The notes under the pieces: generated by a model
The model's input: the letters and a program-made list of their open reading frames with translations, nothing else
Told to the model about the DNA's origin: nothing
Databases searched by the model: none
Shown: piece after piece, positions 51,065 through 60,103 of the stretch
How the letters are laid out: every line of letters starts with the position of its first letter
Numbering within the stretch: position 1 is the stretch's first letter
Made by a program: the position numbers and the translations under genes
Assembly (NCBI GenBank): GCA_963828405.1
Contig: CAWHEG010000031.1
Span: forward strand, 1,860,001 to 1,924,000
DNA: 64,000 nucleotides
DNA from: JANMJD01 sp963828405
Lineage (GTDB): Bacteria > Actinomycetota > Acidimicrobiia > Acidimicrobiales > Ilumatobacteraceae
Direction: 5' to 3'

Positions 51065-53256
51065 TCGACGGCAACCCGGTAGGCGGCTTCGTCGCGGCGG
51101 TCGACGACCGTGGCGACCGAGCCGTCCGCGGCGATCTGCACGCTGAGCACGGAGGTGAGGTCGAGGTCGGCCTGGCGGAGATCCTCCGGAAGTCCCGACT
51201 GCGTCGTCGCCCATCGGCGACGCAGGCTTTCGGGATCGCCGGGTGGCACGAAGAACACCGTCTTGTGCAGGTGCCCCTGTTCGGCGATGGTCTCGACCTC
51301 CCATTCGAGACCGTCCGTCCGGCCGATGACGACGGCGATCGCCGCGGCGTCGCTCATCCGTTCGCGCACGATGGGCTTCCAGGTCTCGTTGCTGAAGTAC
51401 TCCCGGGCCGCGCCGACGCGCTGGGCCCGACTCCCCGGCCGCCCGACGGCGGTGACCGGACCGTAGGTGGCGAGTTCCCAGGCCAGCGACTCCTCGAACG
51501 GATCGCTGGCCCGCAGGGTGAACAGCTCGAGGAACGGTCGGCGGGCGGAGAGCACGCACGGGAGGGCGACGTCGTCGTCCTCGAACGACCGCAGGTACAG
51601 CACGGGACGCCGCGGGTCGTTGCTGCGCACCTTGGCCGCGTTCGAGCGCCCGTACGAGCGGGACCGGCGGAGCACGGCCGTGGCGACGACCGTCGTCGCC
51701 GCACCGCCGAAGGCGATGGCGACGGCGAGCGCCCGTGGCGAGGCCCCCAGCCGGTCGCACCACTGCAGATGGGTCAGCGAGGGGACGAAGACGAGCTCAC
51801 GCAACCCCCAGACCACGGCCGCCATGCCGAGCAGGAAGCAGCCGAGCCCGAGGGCGCCCAGGGCGATCCCGCCCGGTCCGGGCAGCGTCGGGCGCCAGCG
51901 TGGTGGCGGCAGACCGACGTGGGCCAGCTCGCGCCGGCGCCACCAGGCGGTGACGCTGAACCCGCCGGCGATGGCGGCGACGACGATGCCGACGCGCAGC
52001 GCCGTGGCGGCGTCGGCGGCGAACCCGACGATGGCCGACGCCCAGGTGGCGAGCTGCACCGAGGTCAGACCGACGGCGCTGCGCCGCAGGGCCCGGGCAT
52101 CGGCCGATGCGTCCAGTGCCCGTGACACGCCGGGGGCGCTGACCGCCCGGGTCTGCACGGCGTGCCGGGTGCGCAGTGCTCGGGTGAGGATCAGGGCGAG
52201 ACCGAACCCGACCACGAGCACCGACGACAGCGCGATGCTCCTCGCGCTGCTGGGGAGCTGCTGGGCGTCGCCGGCGCCGTCGGGTGCCAGCGCCGCCAGG
52301 TTCTGGATGATTCCCGCAACGGCTGCGCGCGCCGCCTCGTCCTGTCCATCGGCGATCGCCGTGAAGGTGAACCGTCCCCGCCGGAAGGTCGCTCCGACCT
52401 CACCGGCGCGGGGACCGACACCCTCGAAGGCGATCGCCCCCCGAACCACTCCGCCGACCCCGGGGATGGTCGCCGGTCGTACGTCGCCGTCGAGCACCGA
52501 TCCCTGGGCGACGGCGGCGAACCGTTCGTAGGGGTACCTGGTCACGTCGACGCCGACGAGCACGTCGGATGCCTCCGACGACCACACCTGGAACGCCGAG
52601 ACCGTGTTGCGGCTGAGGAACTCGACGAGCCGCGGATCGGCGCCGATGTCGTCGCTGAGATCCTCCGTCCCACCGAACACGCCGAGCAGCCGGTACGGCC
52701 CGGAGATGGTCTGCGCCGTCGGGAGGTAGCGGACGAGCTCCGGCGGCGGTTCGGAGCGGGGCTGCGGCTCCCGGGGGCCGCCGGAGGCGGCGATCTGCCG
52801 CCGGGCGAACCGTTCGAGGAAGGCGACGGGCTCCCAGGGCGCGGCTGCGCCGGTCTGCAGCGTGGCGACGAACACCGCCGTCGCCGAGGCGAAGATCATG
52901 CTCGAGACCTGGAACCCGCCCGACGCGCCGATCTGGAACGCCCGTGCCCCGTCGACCGCCGTGGGGATCTCCGGGAAGTCGGCCCCGACCGTCGCCACGT
53001 AGACATCGACGAAGGTGCTGGCCGACATCGCCCGGGGGAGCACGGATCCCTGCACCGTCAGCTCGCCCTGCGGGTGGCGGTAGGTCCGCTGCTGGCCGCC
53101 GAGCCCCAGGGGGACCGGGGGATCGGCGACGAACCCCTCCCCGGCGTCGTCGATCAGGATCACCTCGCCCTGCGCGCCCGCCGACGTTCCGCTCCCGCCG
53201 ACGGCGGCGACGGCCACGAGGAGGGCGATCCCGAGGCGGACGGCAGTTCGTCGCAT
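51019..53256 (-). CDS. membrane protein with extracytoplasmic domain and C-terminal TIR/SLOG-like Rossmann domain
   Basis: 745 residues. A cleavable signal peptide (about 1-28, ending SGTSAGAQG) leads to an exported region to about 335. Five hydrophobic segments follow (341-358, 401-418, 421-437, 464-488, 508-530). The C-terminal part from about 549 is cytosolic: RRPVLYLRSFEDDDVAL, EESLAWELATYGPVTAVGRP, AAREYFSNETWKPIVRERMS, AIAVVIGRTDGLEWEVETIA. The alternating strands and helices, an Asp-rich first loop and a conserved WE(V) motif (Glu653) suggest a Rossmann-like domain resembling TIR or SLOG modules; this is inference. It lies 14 bases downstream of the CHAT-protein gene on the same strand, so the two form an operon. 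Confidence 0.7.
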   Translation of the reverse strand: MRRTAVRLGIALLVAVAAVGGSGTSAGAQGEVILIDDAGEGFVADPPVPLGLGGQQRTYRHPQGELTVQGSVLPRAMSASTFVDVYVATVGADFPEIPTAVDGARAFQIGASGGFQVSSMIFASATAVFVATLQTGAAAPWEPVAFLERFARRQIAASGGPREPQPRSEPPPELVRYLPTAQTISGPYRLLGVFGGTEDLSDDIGADPRLVEFLSRNTVSAFQVWSSEASDVLVGVDVTRYPYERFAAVAQGSVLDGDVRPATIPGVGGVVRGAIAFEGVGPRAGEVGATFRRGRFTFTAIADGQDEAARAAVAGIIQNLAALAPDGAGDAQQLPSSARSIALSSVLVVGFGLALILTRALRTRHAVQTRAVSAPGVSRALDASADARALRRSAVGLTSVQLATWASAIVGFAADAATALRVGIVVAAIAGGFSVTAWWRRRELAHVGLPPPRWRPTLPGPGGIALGALGLGCFLLGMAAVVWGLRELVFVPSLTHLQWCDRLGASPRALAVAIAFGGAATTVVATAVLRRSRSYGRSNAAKVRSNDPRRPVLYLRSFEDDDVALPCVLSARRPFLELFTLRASDPFEESLAWELATYGPVTAVGRPGSRAQRVGAAREYFSNETWKPIVRERMSDAAAIAVVIGRTDGLEWEVETIAEQGHLHKTVFFVPPGDPESLRRRWATTQSGLPEDLRQADLDLTSVLSVQIAADGSVATVVDRRDEAAYRVAVDYALAPSSLGEAAPT

Positions 53257-53270
53257 CAGGCGGTCCTGCG

Positions 53271-56200
53271 CTATCCCTCGAAGGCGATCGAGTCGGCGGT
53301 CACGTAGACGACGTGGTCACCGTCGCCGGCCCGCTGGCGGACCGCCGGTGTGTCGTGCACGTGGATCAGGGCCGTCGGGTGCTTGCGGTGGATCAGATCG
53401 ATGGCATCGGGGACGGGATGGCCGTGGCGGCTGCCGTCGGTGGAGACCAGGAAGTGATCGCACTCGATCATGTCGAGCAGTTGATGCGAGAGGTTGTTCG
53501 TGCTGCCGTGATGCGACACCTTGAACAGGTCGAGCCGCAGCCGGTTGAGGCCGCGATCCTCGATCAGGCGTTGGAGCGAGGAGGTGAGCACCTCGCTGTA
53601 GGCGTCGCCGGTGAACAGCATCGCCACCGCTCCGTACTCGAGCAGGAAGGCGATGCTCGAGCCGTTCGGCACCGACGTGTCGCCGCCCCACACCACCGTT
53701 CGCGCACCGCCGCGCTCCGGCGCGTCCGCCTCCGGGAGTTCGGACTCGGCGAGGAGCAGGGCCAGCTCGTCGAACCCGTCGTCCTGGGGATCGCCGCGCG
53801 TCAGCGGTGCCCGCTCCCAGGCGGTCTTCAGCCGCTCGAGACGCGGGCCGTCCGGGGAGAGGAACGTGATCCGGACCCCGTGGGCCAGGGTGGTCGTCGG
53901 CAACGGGCCCTCGGCGGGCACGACGATCGCCCGGCCGGCGACGCACGTGTTGCGGTTCTGGCCGAGCGTCAACCCGTCGAACCGGCGACCCTGCGCCACC
54001 GAGCGGTCGGTGACCAGCTCGTTGCCACCGTTGAACCACACGTCGCCGTAGGTCAGGCGCTGCGCGGACACCGCGTCGATCGCCCCCCTGACGTGGTCGG
54101 CATCGATGTGGGAGACGACGAGCAGGTCGACGTGATTGCCCAGCGAGTCGCGCAGGTACGCGCCGAGGCCTTCGTCGGGCGTCAGGGCGAGCCCGCCGTC
54201 GATCAGCATCGTGAACGGCTGCGTCGGCGGTCCCCAGCTGACGACGAGGGCGTCGCCCGGGCCGGCGGGCATCATTCGCACGGTGATCCCCTCGATCGCG
54301 CGGCGCGTCGATCCACCGGTCGCCATCGCCGCCGCCGCGGCGGCCTGCGGCTCGGCGAAGCGGCGCGTGACCTGGGCCCAGGGATCCCAGGGCTCCAGCT
54401 GCGTGCGGACCTGGAGCAGGGCCGCGTGCTGCGCCGAGCCGGGGTCGACGAGATCGACCATGTCGTAGATGTGGACGATGACGCTGTCGCGTTCGGCGAC
54501 CGAGGAGCGGTTCTCGAACGCCTGCAGGTAGCTCAGCGCGGCCCGCCGTGCCAGCCCCTCGGCCTCGGCGCCCGAGCGCATCAGCAGGGTGAGGGCACGA
54601 TCGCCGAGATCGGCCAGGTCCCAGAAGCCGGCGGTGTGCTGCCGGGCGTCGACCAGGAGCGGCTCGGTGTCGGGCGGTCCGGGCGCCGGCTCCGCAGGCT
54701 CGACCGATCCCGGGACGAGGGTCGCCAGTTGCAGGGCGTTCTGCAGGCCGTACGGCCGGTCCGGGTCGCAGGCGACGGCATCCCCGTACGACGCCACCGC
54801 CTTGGCGATCCGGGCCGCCTTGCGTTCGTCGCCTGCCGGGACGACCGTGGCCCACTTCTTGTAGATGCTGCCCTTGATGCCGTGGCGCTCCCGGCTGGGG
54901 GAGAGCTTGAGCGCCTTGTCGATGTGGCCGAGGGCCGAGCGGAAAAGCTGGTCGACGGTCTGCCTGCGCAGGGCGTCGTCGGTGATCTCGTCGTGCTCGA
55001 CGAGACCGTGGGCCAGCCGTTGGGCGAGGCGGGCCTCGACGTTGGCCAGCTGCTCGAGGTCCCGGGCGTGCTCGTTGCCCGGTTTGGCCACAGCGCGGCG
55101 GTAGGCCTCGACCGCCGTGGCGAACATGCCGAGCTGGCGGGCGGCGAAGCCGACGTTGCGCTGCACCTCGGCGTCGTCCGCCTGGTTCCGTCGGCCGGCG
55201 ATGTCACAGAGCAGGCGCAACTCCTGCTGGAGTTCGGCGAGGCGCTTGACGACGCCGTCGAGGTCGTGTCCGCGGATGTCGGTGGCCCGCACCGCCAGTG
55301 CCTGGAGCTGGCGCACGACGTCGGCCGTGCTCAGCGGCGGGTCGAGGGCGGTGGCGCCGTGACGTCGCGAGGCGATGCGCAGGTTGGGGTCGCCGTAGCA
55401 CTGGTAGGCGGCCCAGGTGTTCCCCCCTCCTCGCTCGGCGGCGTCGCGCCGGGCCCGCCGGACGGCCTGGCCGAACGGCTCGCCCTGCGTGAGCGAGGTC
55501 CAGAAGGTGGAGGCGAAGGCCACGGCGGCGTCGTCGGCGATGTTCCAGCCGGCGGCGACGACCGCCCGCACGCCGATGGCCATCAACTGGCGGGCGATCC
55601 CGGGAGCGAACCGCTGGCTCCCGACGCCGGCGAGCTTGCAGCAGTTGAGGAAGACCACCTCGGGAACCGTGCGCATCGCCGCGACCAGGCCGGGGGTGAG
55701 CCGCAGGCCCGGCCCGAGGAGGGCGGCGGCGGTCCGCCCGTCGTCCTCGAACGTCCCGTGGCTGGCCACATGGACGTAGCGGTGCTCGCCGAGGAACAGC
55801 CCGATGGTGTCGGCCGCGTCGAGCGGCGCCGTCGAGTCGCTGACCATCGTCGACGTGCCGTGGGCGGCCGTGCAGTGGTCGTGGAGGATCTGCTGGACAG
55901 CGTCGGCCTCGGCCAGCGCGCCGGCGAGCGGGGCCTGCCCGGCCACCCGCCCGGCCCCGATCACCAGCGCCGAGACCGTCGGCGCCCGCATCGGCGCGAG
56001 CCGGGTGGCCTCGCGCTCGGCGAACCGACGGACCACTCCGCCGAGGCTGGCCAACGAATCCGCGTGTGACCTGGTCAGGGGGACGGTGAGGAGCTCCCAC
56101 GGGATGTTCGCCGTCTGGGTGTCGACCACCAGTTGCATCGGGGCGGCGAAGCTCATGCTCTCGTCGAGTACGGCCGGGAGCAGCAGTTGGAACAACGTCC

Positions 56201-58424
56201 TGCCGTTCTTCTCCGTGTCGATACCCCTGGCGAGGTTGTCGGAGAGCACACCGACGAGCGCCGTGTCGAGTTCGTGGCGCCACCGCGGCGCTCCCGCCCC
56301 CGCTCCGACCATCGAGATCTCGACGGCCAGGGTTCCCGAGCCGGGCGCCGGCGTCTCGTCGGCGGCCACCACGGTGAGCTGCACATCGGGACGGTCGACC
56401 TCGTCGGCGCGCAGCAGCGCCGGCATCCCGCCCCGGTCCGGCAGCGCTTCCAACGACACACATGCCCGGTCGTCGGATCGATCCAGCCCGAACTGGTGGC
56501 AGGCGTCGCGCACGGCGACCACGGCGGCCTCGGCCCGTTCGGCGGCGCGTTCGACGAACTGCAGCGCGCCGACCCGCACGACGCGACCCCCCTTGAGGCG
56601 TTCCCCGTACAGCGCCAGCGCCTTGTTGGCCCGGCGGACACCGTCGACGATGCCGAACACCGCGTCCGAGACCGTCAGACCGGTCGAGTGGTAGCTGCCG
56701 AGCAGCAGGCTCGACACCCCGACCGTGACCTCGGCCCCGTGCTGGGGGTCGTCGAACAGCGCGAGGCAGCGGCCGAGGAGGGCTTGGCGGACCGAGTAGG
56801 CCAGGCGGTCGACGTCGAGGTCGCCCTCGCGGCCGAGGCCGACGATGTACGCCCCCGGCGGGTAGCCGATGCCGTCGTTGTTGCGGGCGAAGTACGACTC
56901 CCCGAGCAGTCCGGGGTAGGCGTCGACGGCGAGCAGGGCCGAGAGCCGCCCGTCGAGACGATCGTCGAGGATCGACTGGGTCGTCCCGAGCGTCGACCGA
57001 TCGAAGTTGCCGACCATCACCGGGAACCTGGCGTACTCCAGGCCGGCGTGGGCGACCGAGATGTCGAGGTGGTCGCTCACCGGCCCCCGGCGGACGCGGG
57101 CGATGTTCCCCCCTTCGGGCGTTGCAGCCCCCACTGCGGATCCTCCCGAGCGGGCGCCGGCGTCGAGGCGAATGGTCAGGGCTCCGACGGTCTCGGGCGC
57201 GGCCGAGTAGTCGTGGTGGCCGACGTGCTCGTCGAGGGAGTACGTCAGCCGGGAGACCCGCTGCAGGCGGGCGGCCGTCGCCGAGTCGACCGACACGATG
57301 CCGTCGCTCTGGCCGAACGCCAGCGCGGCGGTGTGGCCGACGAAGTGCTTGAGCCATCCGTCATCGGTGCCGCCGCGGAAGTCCGAGCCGATGGCCACCA
57401 TCTCGATCGGGAACGCGGTCTGGGCCCGGTTGAGCACGGCGAGCCGTTCGTCGGTCGTCCCCATCGCCGTCAGCCCGGGCAGACCCTTGGCCGCCGACGT
57501 GGCGACGACCTGGGCGATCCCGACGATCGTGACGATCACGTCGTCGATCCCGCCGAGCGGCAGGAACGAGAGCAGATCGCTGCACCGATCGAGGAACCCG
57601 GCGATGGCGTTCGGATCGCACAGCGGCGTGCCGGAATGAGGCGTGCCCGCCGTGACCAGACGATGGATCCCGAGAGTCCCGGCCCCGTCGGGACCGACGA
57701 GGGTGACCAGCTCGCGGGCGACGAGGCCGCCGCGGCCGTGGGCGAGGATGTCGAGGCAGCCGAGGTCGTGGTCGAGCAGGTGGCGGTGCAGGTCGGCGGC
57801 GTTCTCGGCCGGCGTTCTCGACAGCGTGAAGTGCTCGAAGGCGAGGATCCGATCGTCGTAGCGGGCGGCCAGGCGGGAGGCGGGCAGTCCTCTGAGCCCC
57901 GCGAAGCTCGATCGCGCCGACCCGAGCACGTCGGGGACGAGCAGCAGCGCCGGGCGGTCGCCGGCGGCGAGCGGTGGTGCCTCGGTCGACTCCTGGGCGT
58001 CGAGGTGGTTCGTCTCGGGGGTGAAGGCCCGTAACCGGGACTCCACATGATGTGAGGCCTCCCAGCGCGCCGCGGCCAGCTCGACCCCTTTGGCGACCGC
58101 CGCGCCGGCCAGCTTGGGGAGCATCAGCTTGACGACTCGTTTGGCGACCGCGCCGACGACGCCGCGTTCGGCGCCCGAGGTGAGCGGCGGCGGGAGCTCG
58201 AAGGTCACCGTGCCACCGTCGGCGCGATCCGCGGACGGGGTGACCCAGCGCAGCCGCCGGTCGGGGCCTTCCCCGTCGATCACCAGGACCAACGGGCTCC
58301 GGGTCGCCGGGACAGGCGATCGGACCACACCGGTCGTGCCGTGGTCCCAGTCGGACTCGTCGAAGACCTCGGCGAGCTGTCTCAGCAGCTCGTCACGAGG
58401 ATCCGGACGACTCCGTCCGGTCAT
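53271..58424 (-). CDS. 1717-residue alpha/beta-hydrolase-like + CHAT protease + helical repeat + metallo-beta-lactamase protein
   Basis: Domain order: an N-terminal part (1-150); a PGAP1/lipase-like alpha/beta-hydrolase (about 155-410) whose elbow reads AHGRGGLVAREL at 228-239, with Gly230 where the catalytic Ser is expected; a linking region (about 440-690) with strands typical of CHAT-associated segments; a CHAT domain (about 695-1020) with His889 in VASHGTFED and Cys929 in VVFLNCCKLAG, ending in NTWAAYQCYGDPN; TPR-like helices (about 1030-1345); and a ComEC-type metallo-beta-lactamase (1375-1717) with SHIDADHVRG, LFTGDAYS and KVSHHGSTNN. CHAT proteases act in caspase-like activation cascades. 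No signal peptide, so cytosolic. First gene of an operon with the TIR/SLOG-like membrane protein and divergent from a SLOG-like gene. Confidence 0.85.
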   Translation of the reverse strand: MTGRSRPDPRDELLRQLAEVFDESDWDHGTTGVVRSPVPATRSPLVLVIDGEGPDRRLRWVTPSADRADGGTVTFELPPPLTSGAERGVVGAVAKRVVKLMLPKLAGAAVAKGVELAAARWEASHHVESRLRAFTPETNHLDAQESTEAPPLAAGDRPALLLVPDVLGSARSSFAGLRGLPASRLAARYDDRILAFEHFTLSRTPAENAADLHRHLLDHDLGCLDILAHGRGGLVARELVTLVGPDGAGTLGIHRLVTAGTPHSGTPLCDPNAIAGFLDRCSDLLSFLPLGGIDDVIVTIVGIAQVVATSAAKGLPGLTAMGTTDERLAVLNRAQTAFPIEMVAIGSDFRGGTDDGWLKHFVGHTAALAFGQSDGIVSVDSATAARLQRVSRLTYSLDEHVGHHDYSAAPETVGALTIRLDAGARSGGSAVGAATPEGGNIARVRRGPVSDHLDISVAHAGLEYARFPVMVGNFDRSTLGTTQSILDDRLDGRLSALLAVDAYPGLLGESYFARNNDGIGYPPGAYIVGLGREGDLDVDRLAYSVRQALLGRCLALFDDPQHGAEVTVGVSSLLLGSYHSTGLTVSDAVFGIVDGVRRANKALALYGERLKGGRVVRVGALQFVERAAERAEAAVVAVRDACHQFGLDRSDDRACVSLEALPDRGGMPALLRADEVDRPDVQLTVVAADETPAPGSGTLAVEISMVGAGAGAPRWRHELDTALVGVLSDNLARGIDTEKNGRTLFQLLLPAVLDESMSFAAPMQLVVDTQTANIPWELLTVPLTRSHADSLASLGGVVRRFAEREATRLAPMRAPTVSALVIGAGRVAGQAPLAGALAEADAVQQILHDHCTAAHGTSTMVSDSTAPLDAADTIGLFLGEHRYVHVASHGTFEDDGRTAAALLGPGLRLTPGLVAAMRTVPEVVFLNCCKLAGVGSQRFAPGIARQLMAIGVRAVVAAGWNIADDAAVAFASTFWTSLTQGEPFGQAVRRARRDAAERGGGNTWAAYQCYGDPNLRIASRRHGATALDPPLSTADVVRQLQALAVRATDIRGHDLDGVVKRLAELQQELRLLCDIAGRRNQADDAEVQRNVGFAARQLGMFATAVEAYRRAVAKPGNEHARDLEQLANVEARLAQRLAHGLVEHDEITDDALRRQTVDQLFRSALGHIDKALKLSPSRERHGIKGSIYKKWATVVPAGDERKAARIAKAVASYGDAVACDPDRPYGLQNALQLATLVPGSVEPAEPAPGPPDTEPLLVDARQHTAGFWDLADLGDRALTLLMRSGAEAEGLARRAALSYLQAFENRSSVAERDSVIVHIYDMVDLVDPGSAQHAALLQVRTQLEPWDPWAQVTRRFAEPQAAAAAAMATGGSTRRAIEGITVRMMPAGPGDALVVSWGPPTQPFTMLIDGGLALTPDEGLGAYLRDSLGNHVDLLVVSHIDADHVRGAIDAVSAQRLTYGDVWFNGGNELVTDRSVAQGRRFDGLTLGQNRNTCVAGRAIVVPAEGPLPTTTLAHGVRITFLSPDGPRLERLKTAWERAPLTRGDPQDDGFDELALLLAESELPEADAPERGGARTVVWGGDTSVPNGSSIAFLLEYGAVAMLFTGDAYSEVLTSSLQRLIEDRGLNRLRLDLFKVSHHGSTNNLSHQLLDMIECDHFLVSTDGSRHGHPVPDAIDLIHRKHPTALIHVHDTPAVRQRAGDGDHVVYVTADSIAFEG

Positions 58425-58637
58425 CGGCCTGCCGTCCCGCTCGACACCCGGCGGCCACCGCCTGTGACGGCCGTGTCACCAGGGACGGGCGTGCCGGCAG
58501 TGCGTGTCACGGTCATGCGCACTCCTCGGAAGGGCTGGACGAATCGACGCGGTTGGAGCTCGTCGGGCAGAGCGTAGCCCGTGTGGGGTAGGGCTCACGT
58601 CCGTTCCGTGGGTCCCGCAGCGGTAGGTTGCCAGTCG

Positions 58638-59276
58638 ATGGGATCCATCGAATTGCTCCAGCGGCCCGGTGGATTCCGCAACGTGGTGGTGGTGACCGGG
58701 CACATGACCGACTCGCCTGCCCGGACCACGGCGCGCTTCCCGGAGTCGGAGGTCGCCCGCGTACGCGAATGCGTTCGATCGTTGTTCGTGTCGTGGGGTC
58801 TCGACGATAGTGACCTGCTCATCTGTGGAGGTGCCCGAGGGGGTGACCTGATCGCCGCGTTCGAGGCCCAGCGGCTGGGTGCCACTGTCTGGGTGCTGCT
58901 GGCACGACCCATCCCGCAGTTCGTCCTCGGCTCCGTGGCGGGGGCCGATCCAGCCTGGGTCGATGAGTTCTGGCGCCTCTTGCAGCGCGAGCCCTCGTGG
59001 CAGCTCGACCAGGTCGATGGCGGAGTCGAGGGTGACGACGTCTACGCCGCGACCAACGACTGGATGCTCGACACCGCCATCCGGCAGAGCGCGGGGAGTC
59101 GCTTCGGCCTCCTGGCGATCTGGGACGGGACCGACGGCGGAGGCACCGGGGGCGCCGCCCAGATGGTCGAGGTTGCGACGGCCCGCGGCGCTGACGTCGA
59201 GGTCGTCGACCCCCGGCCCGGGGTGTGTCCGGCGCCCCGAGTTCGTTCCGTCCCGGAGGAGTGCCGGGAAGGCTGA
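58638..59276 (+). CDS. SLOG/LOG-like nucleotide-binding domain protein
   Basis: 212 residues. FRNVVVVTGHMTDSP, DLLICGGARGGDLIAAFEAQ and RLGATVWVLLARP form a Rossmann core with a Gly-rich GGARGGD loop, as in SLOG-superfamily proteins (DprA, LOG, TIR-linked SLOG) that bind or process nucleotides. A long middle segment carries Trp residues, and the tail ends in LLAIWDGTDGGGTGGAAQMV, another Gly-rich loop. A GTG at 58581 is an in-frame alternative start, but ATG 58638 begins just before the domain. It is divergent from the CHAT gene across 213 bases and faces the amino-acid ABC genes. A sensor or ligand-generating partner of the CHAT system is inference. Confidence 0.68.
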   Translation: MGSIELLQRPGGFRNVVVVTGHMTDSPARTTARFPESEVARVRECVRSLFVSWGLDDSDLLICGGARGGDLIAAFEAQRLGATVWVLLARPIPQFVLGSVAGADPAWVDEFWRLLQREPSWQLDQVDGGVEGDDVYAATNDWMLDTAIRQSAGSRFGLLAIWDGTDGGGTGGAAQMVEVATARGADVEVVDPRPGVCPAPRVRSVPEECREG

Positions 59277-59286
59277 GCGGCGTCGA

Positions 59287-59309
59287 CGCGATGCCTGTGC
59301 CCCATCGCG
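59287..59309. terminator. candidate bidirectional hairpin
   Basis: CGCGATG (59287-59293) and CATCGCG (59303-59309) form a 7-bp stem with a 9-base loop between the converging SLOG-like and ABC-ATPase genes. Confidence 0.45.
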
Positions 59310-59358
59310 GTGCTCGCCGTCGCCGGCGGGCGGTCGCTGATCGAGCGGGGTGGTCGCC

Positions 59359-60102
59359 TCACAACCGCCCGGCGTCGACGATCCTCTGAACGAAGGCTCG
59401 GGTGCGCTCCTCGCGCGGGTCATCGAAGATCTGCTCGGGTGGGCCCTGCTCGTGGATGACGCCCTGGTGCAGGAAGCACACCTTCGAGGACACCTCCTTG
59501 GCGAAGCCCATCTCGTGGGTGGCGAGCATCATCGTCATCCCCTCACGGGCCAGGTCGCGGACGATGCTGAGCACCTCTGCGACGAGTTCGGGGTCGAGGG
59601 CCGAGGTGATCTCGTCGAGCAGCAGGAGCCGTGGTTCCATCGCCAGCGCCCGCACGATGGCGACGCGTTGCTGCTGGCCACCCGACAACCGATCGGGGTA
59701 GTCGGCGGCCTTCTCGGCGAGGTCGACGCGGGTCAGCAAGGTGAGCGCCCGCTCGTCGGCCTCCGCCCGATCGAGCCCGAGCACCTTGCGCGGCGCCAGC
59801 GTGATGTTCTGGAGCACCGTCATGTGCGGGAACAGGTTGAAGCTCTGGAAGACGATGCCCACCTCCCGGCGTACCGCGTCGAGGTCGATGCCCCGGCCGC
59901 TCACCCGGTCACCGTCGAGGCGGATGACGCCGTCGTCGATCACCTCGAGTCCGTTGATGCAGCGCAGCAGGGTGCTCTTGCCGCTTCCCGAGGCACCGAT
60001 GAGGCTGACCACCTCGTGCAGTTCGACGTCGAGCGACAACCCGTTGAGCACGTGCGCACTGCCGAATCGCTTGTGGACGCGGTCCATCTCGAGGAACGCC
60101 AT
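59359..60102 (-). CDS. polar amino acid ABC transporter ATP-binding protein (GlnQ-like)
   Basis: 247 residues: Walker A GASGSGKS (about 36-43), VFQSFNLFPHMTVLQNITLA, signature LSGGQQQRVAI, Walker B LLLDEITSALDPELV, switch LATHEMGFAKEV. The SxxLDPE/MGFA pattern is diagnostic of the polar amino acid importer subfamily. It is the last gene of a three-gene minus-strand operon, starting one base after the permease stop. Confidence 0.94.
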   Translation of the reverse strand: MAFLEMDRVHKRFGSAHVLNGLSLDVELHEVVSLIGASGSGKSTLLRCINGLEVIDDGVIRLDGDRVSGRGIDLDAVRREVGIVFQSFNLFPHMTVLQNITLAPRKVLGLDRAEADERALTLLTRVDLAEKAADYPDRLSGGQQQRVAIVRALAMEPRLLLLDEITSALDPELVAEVLSIVRDLAREGMTMMLATHEMGFAKEVSSKVCFLHQGVIHEQGPPEQIFDDPREERTRAFVQRIVDAGRL

Positions 60103-60103
60103 C

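Noticed and set aside
52944..58034. Long plus-strand open frames (1041 and 633 codons) opposite the CHAT-protein operon
   Set aside because: Arg/Gly/His-rich compositions without domains; the minus-strand frames carry signal peptide, CHAT and MBL motifs.
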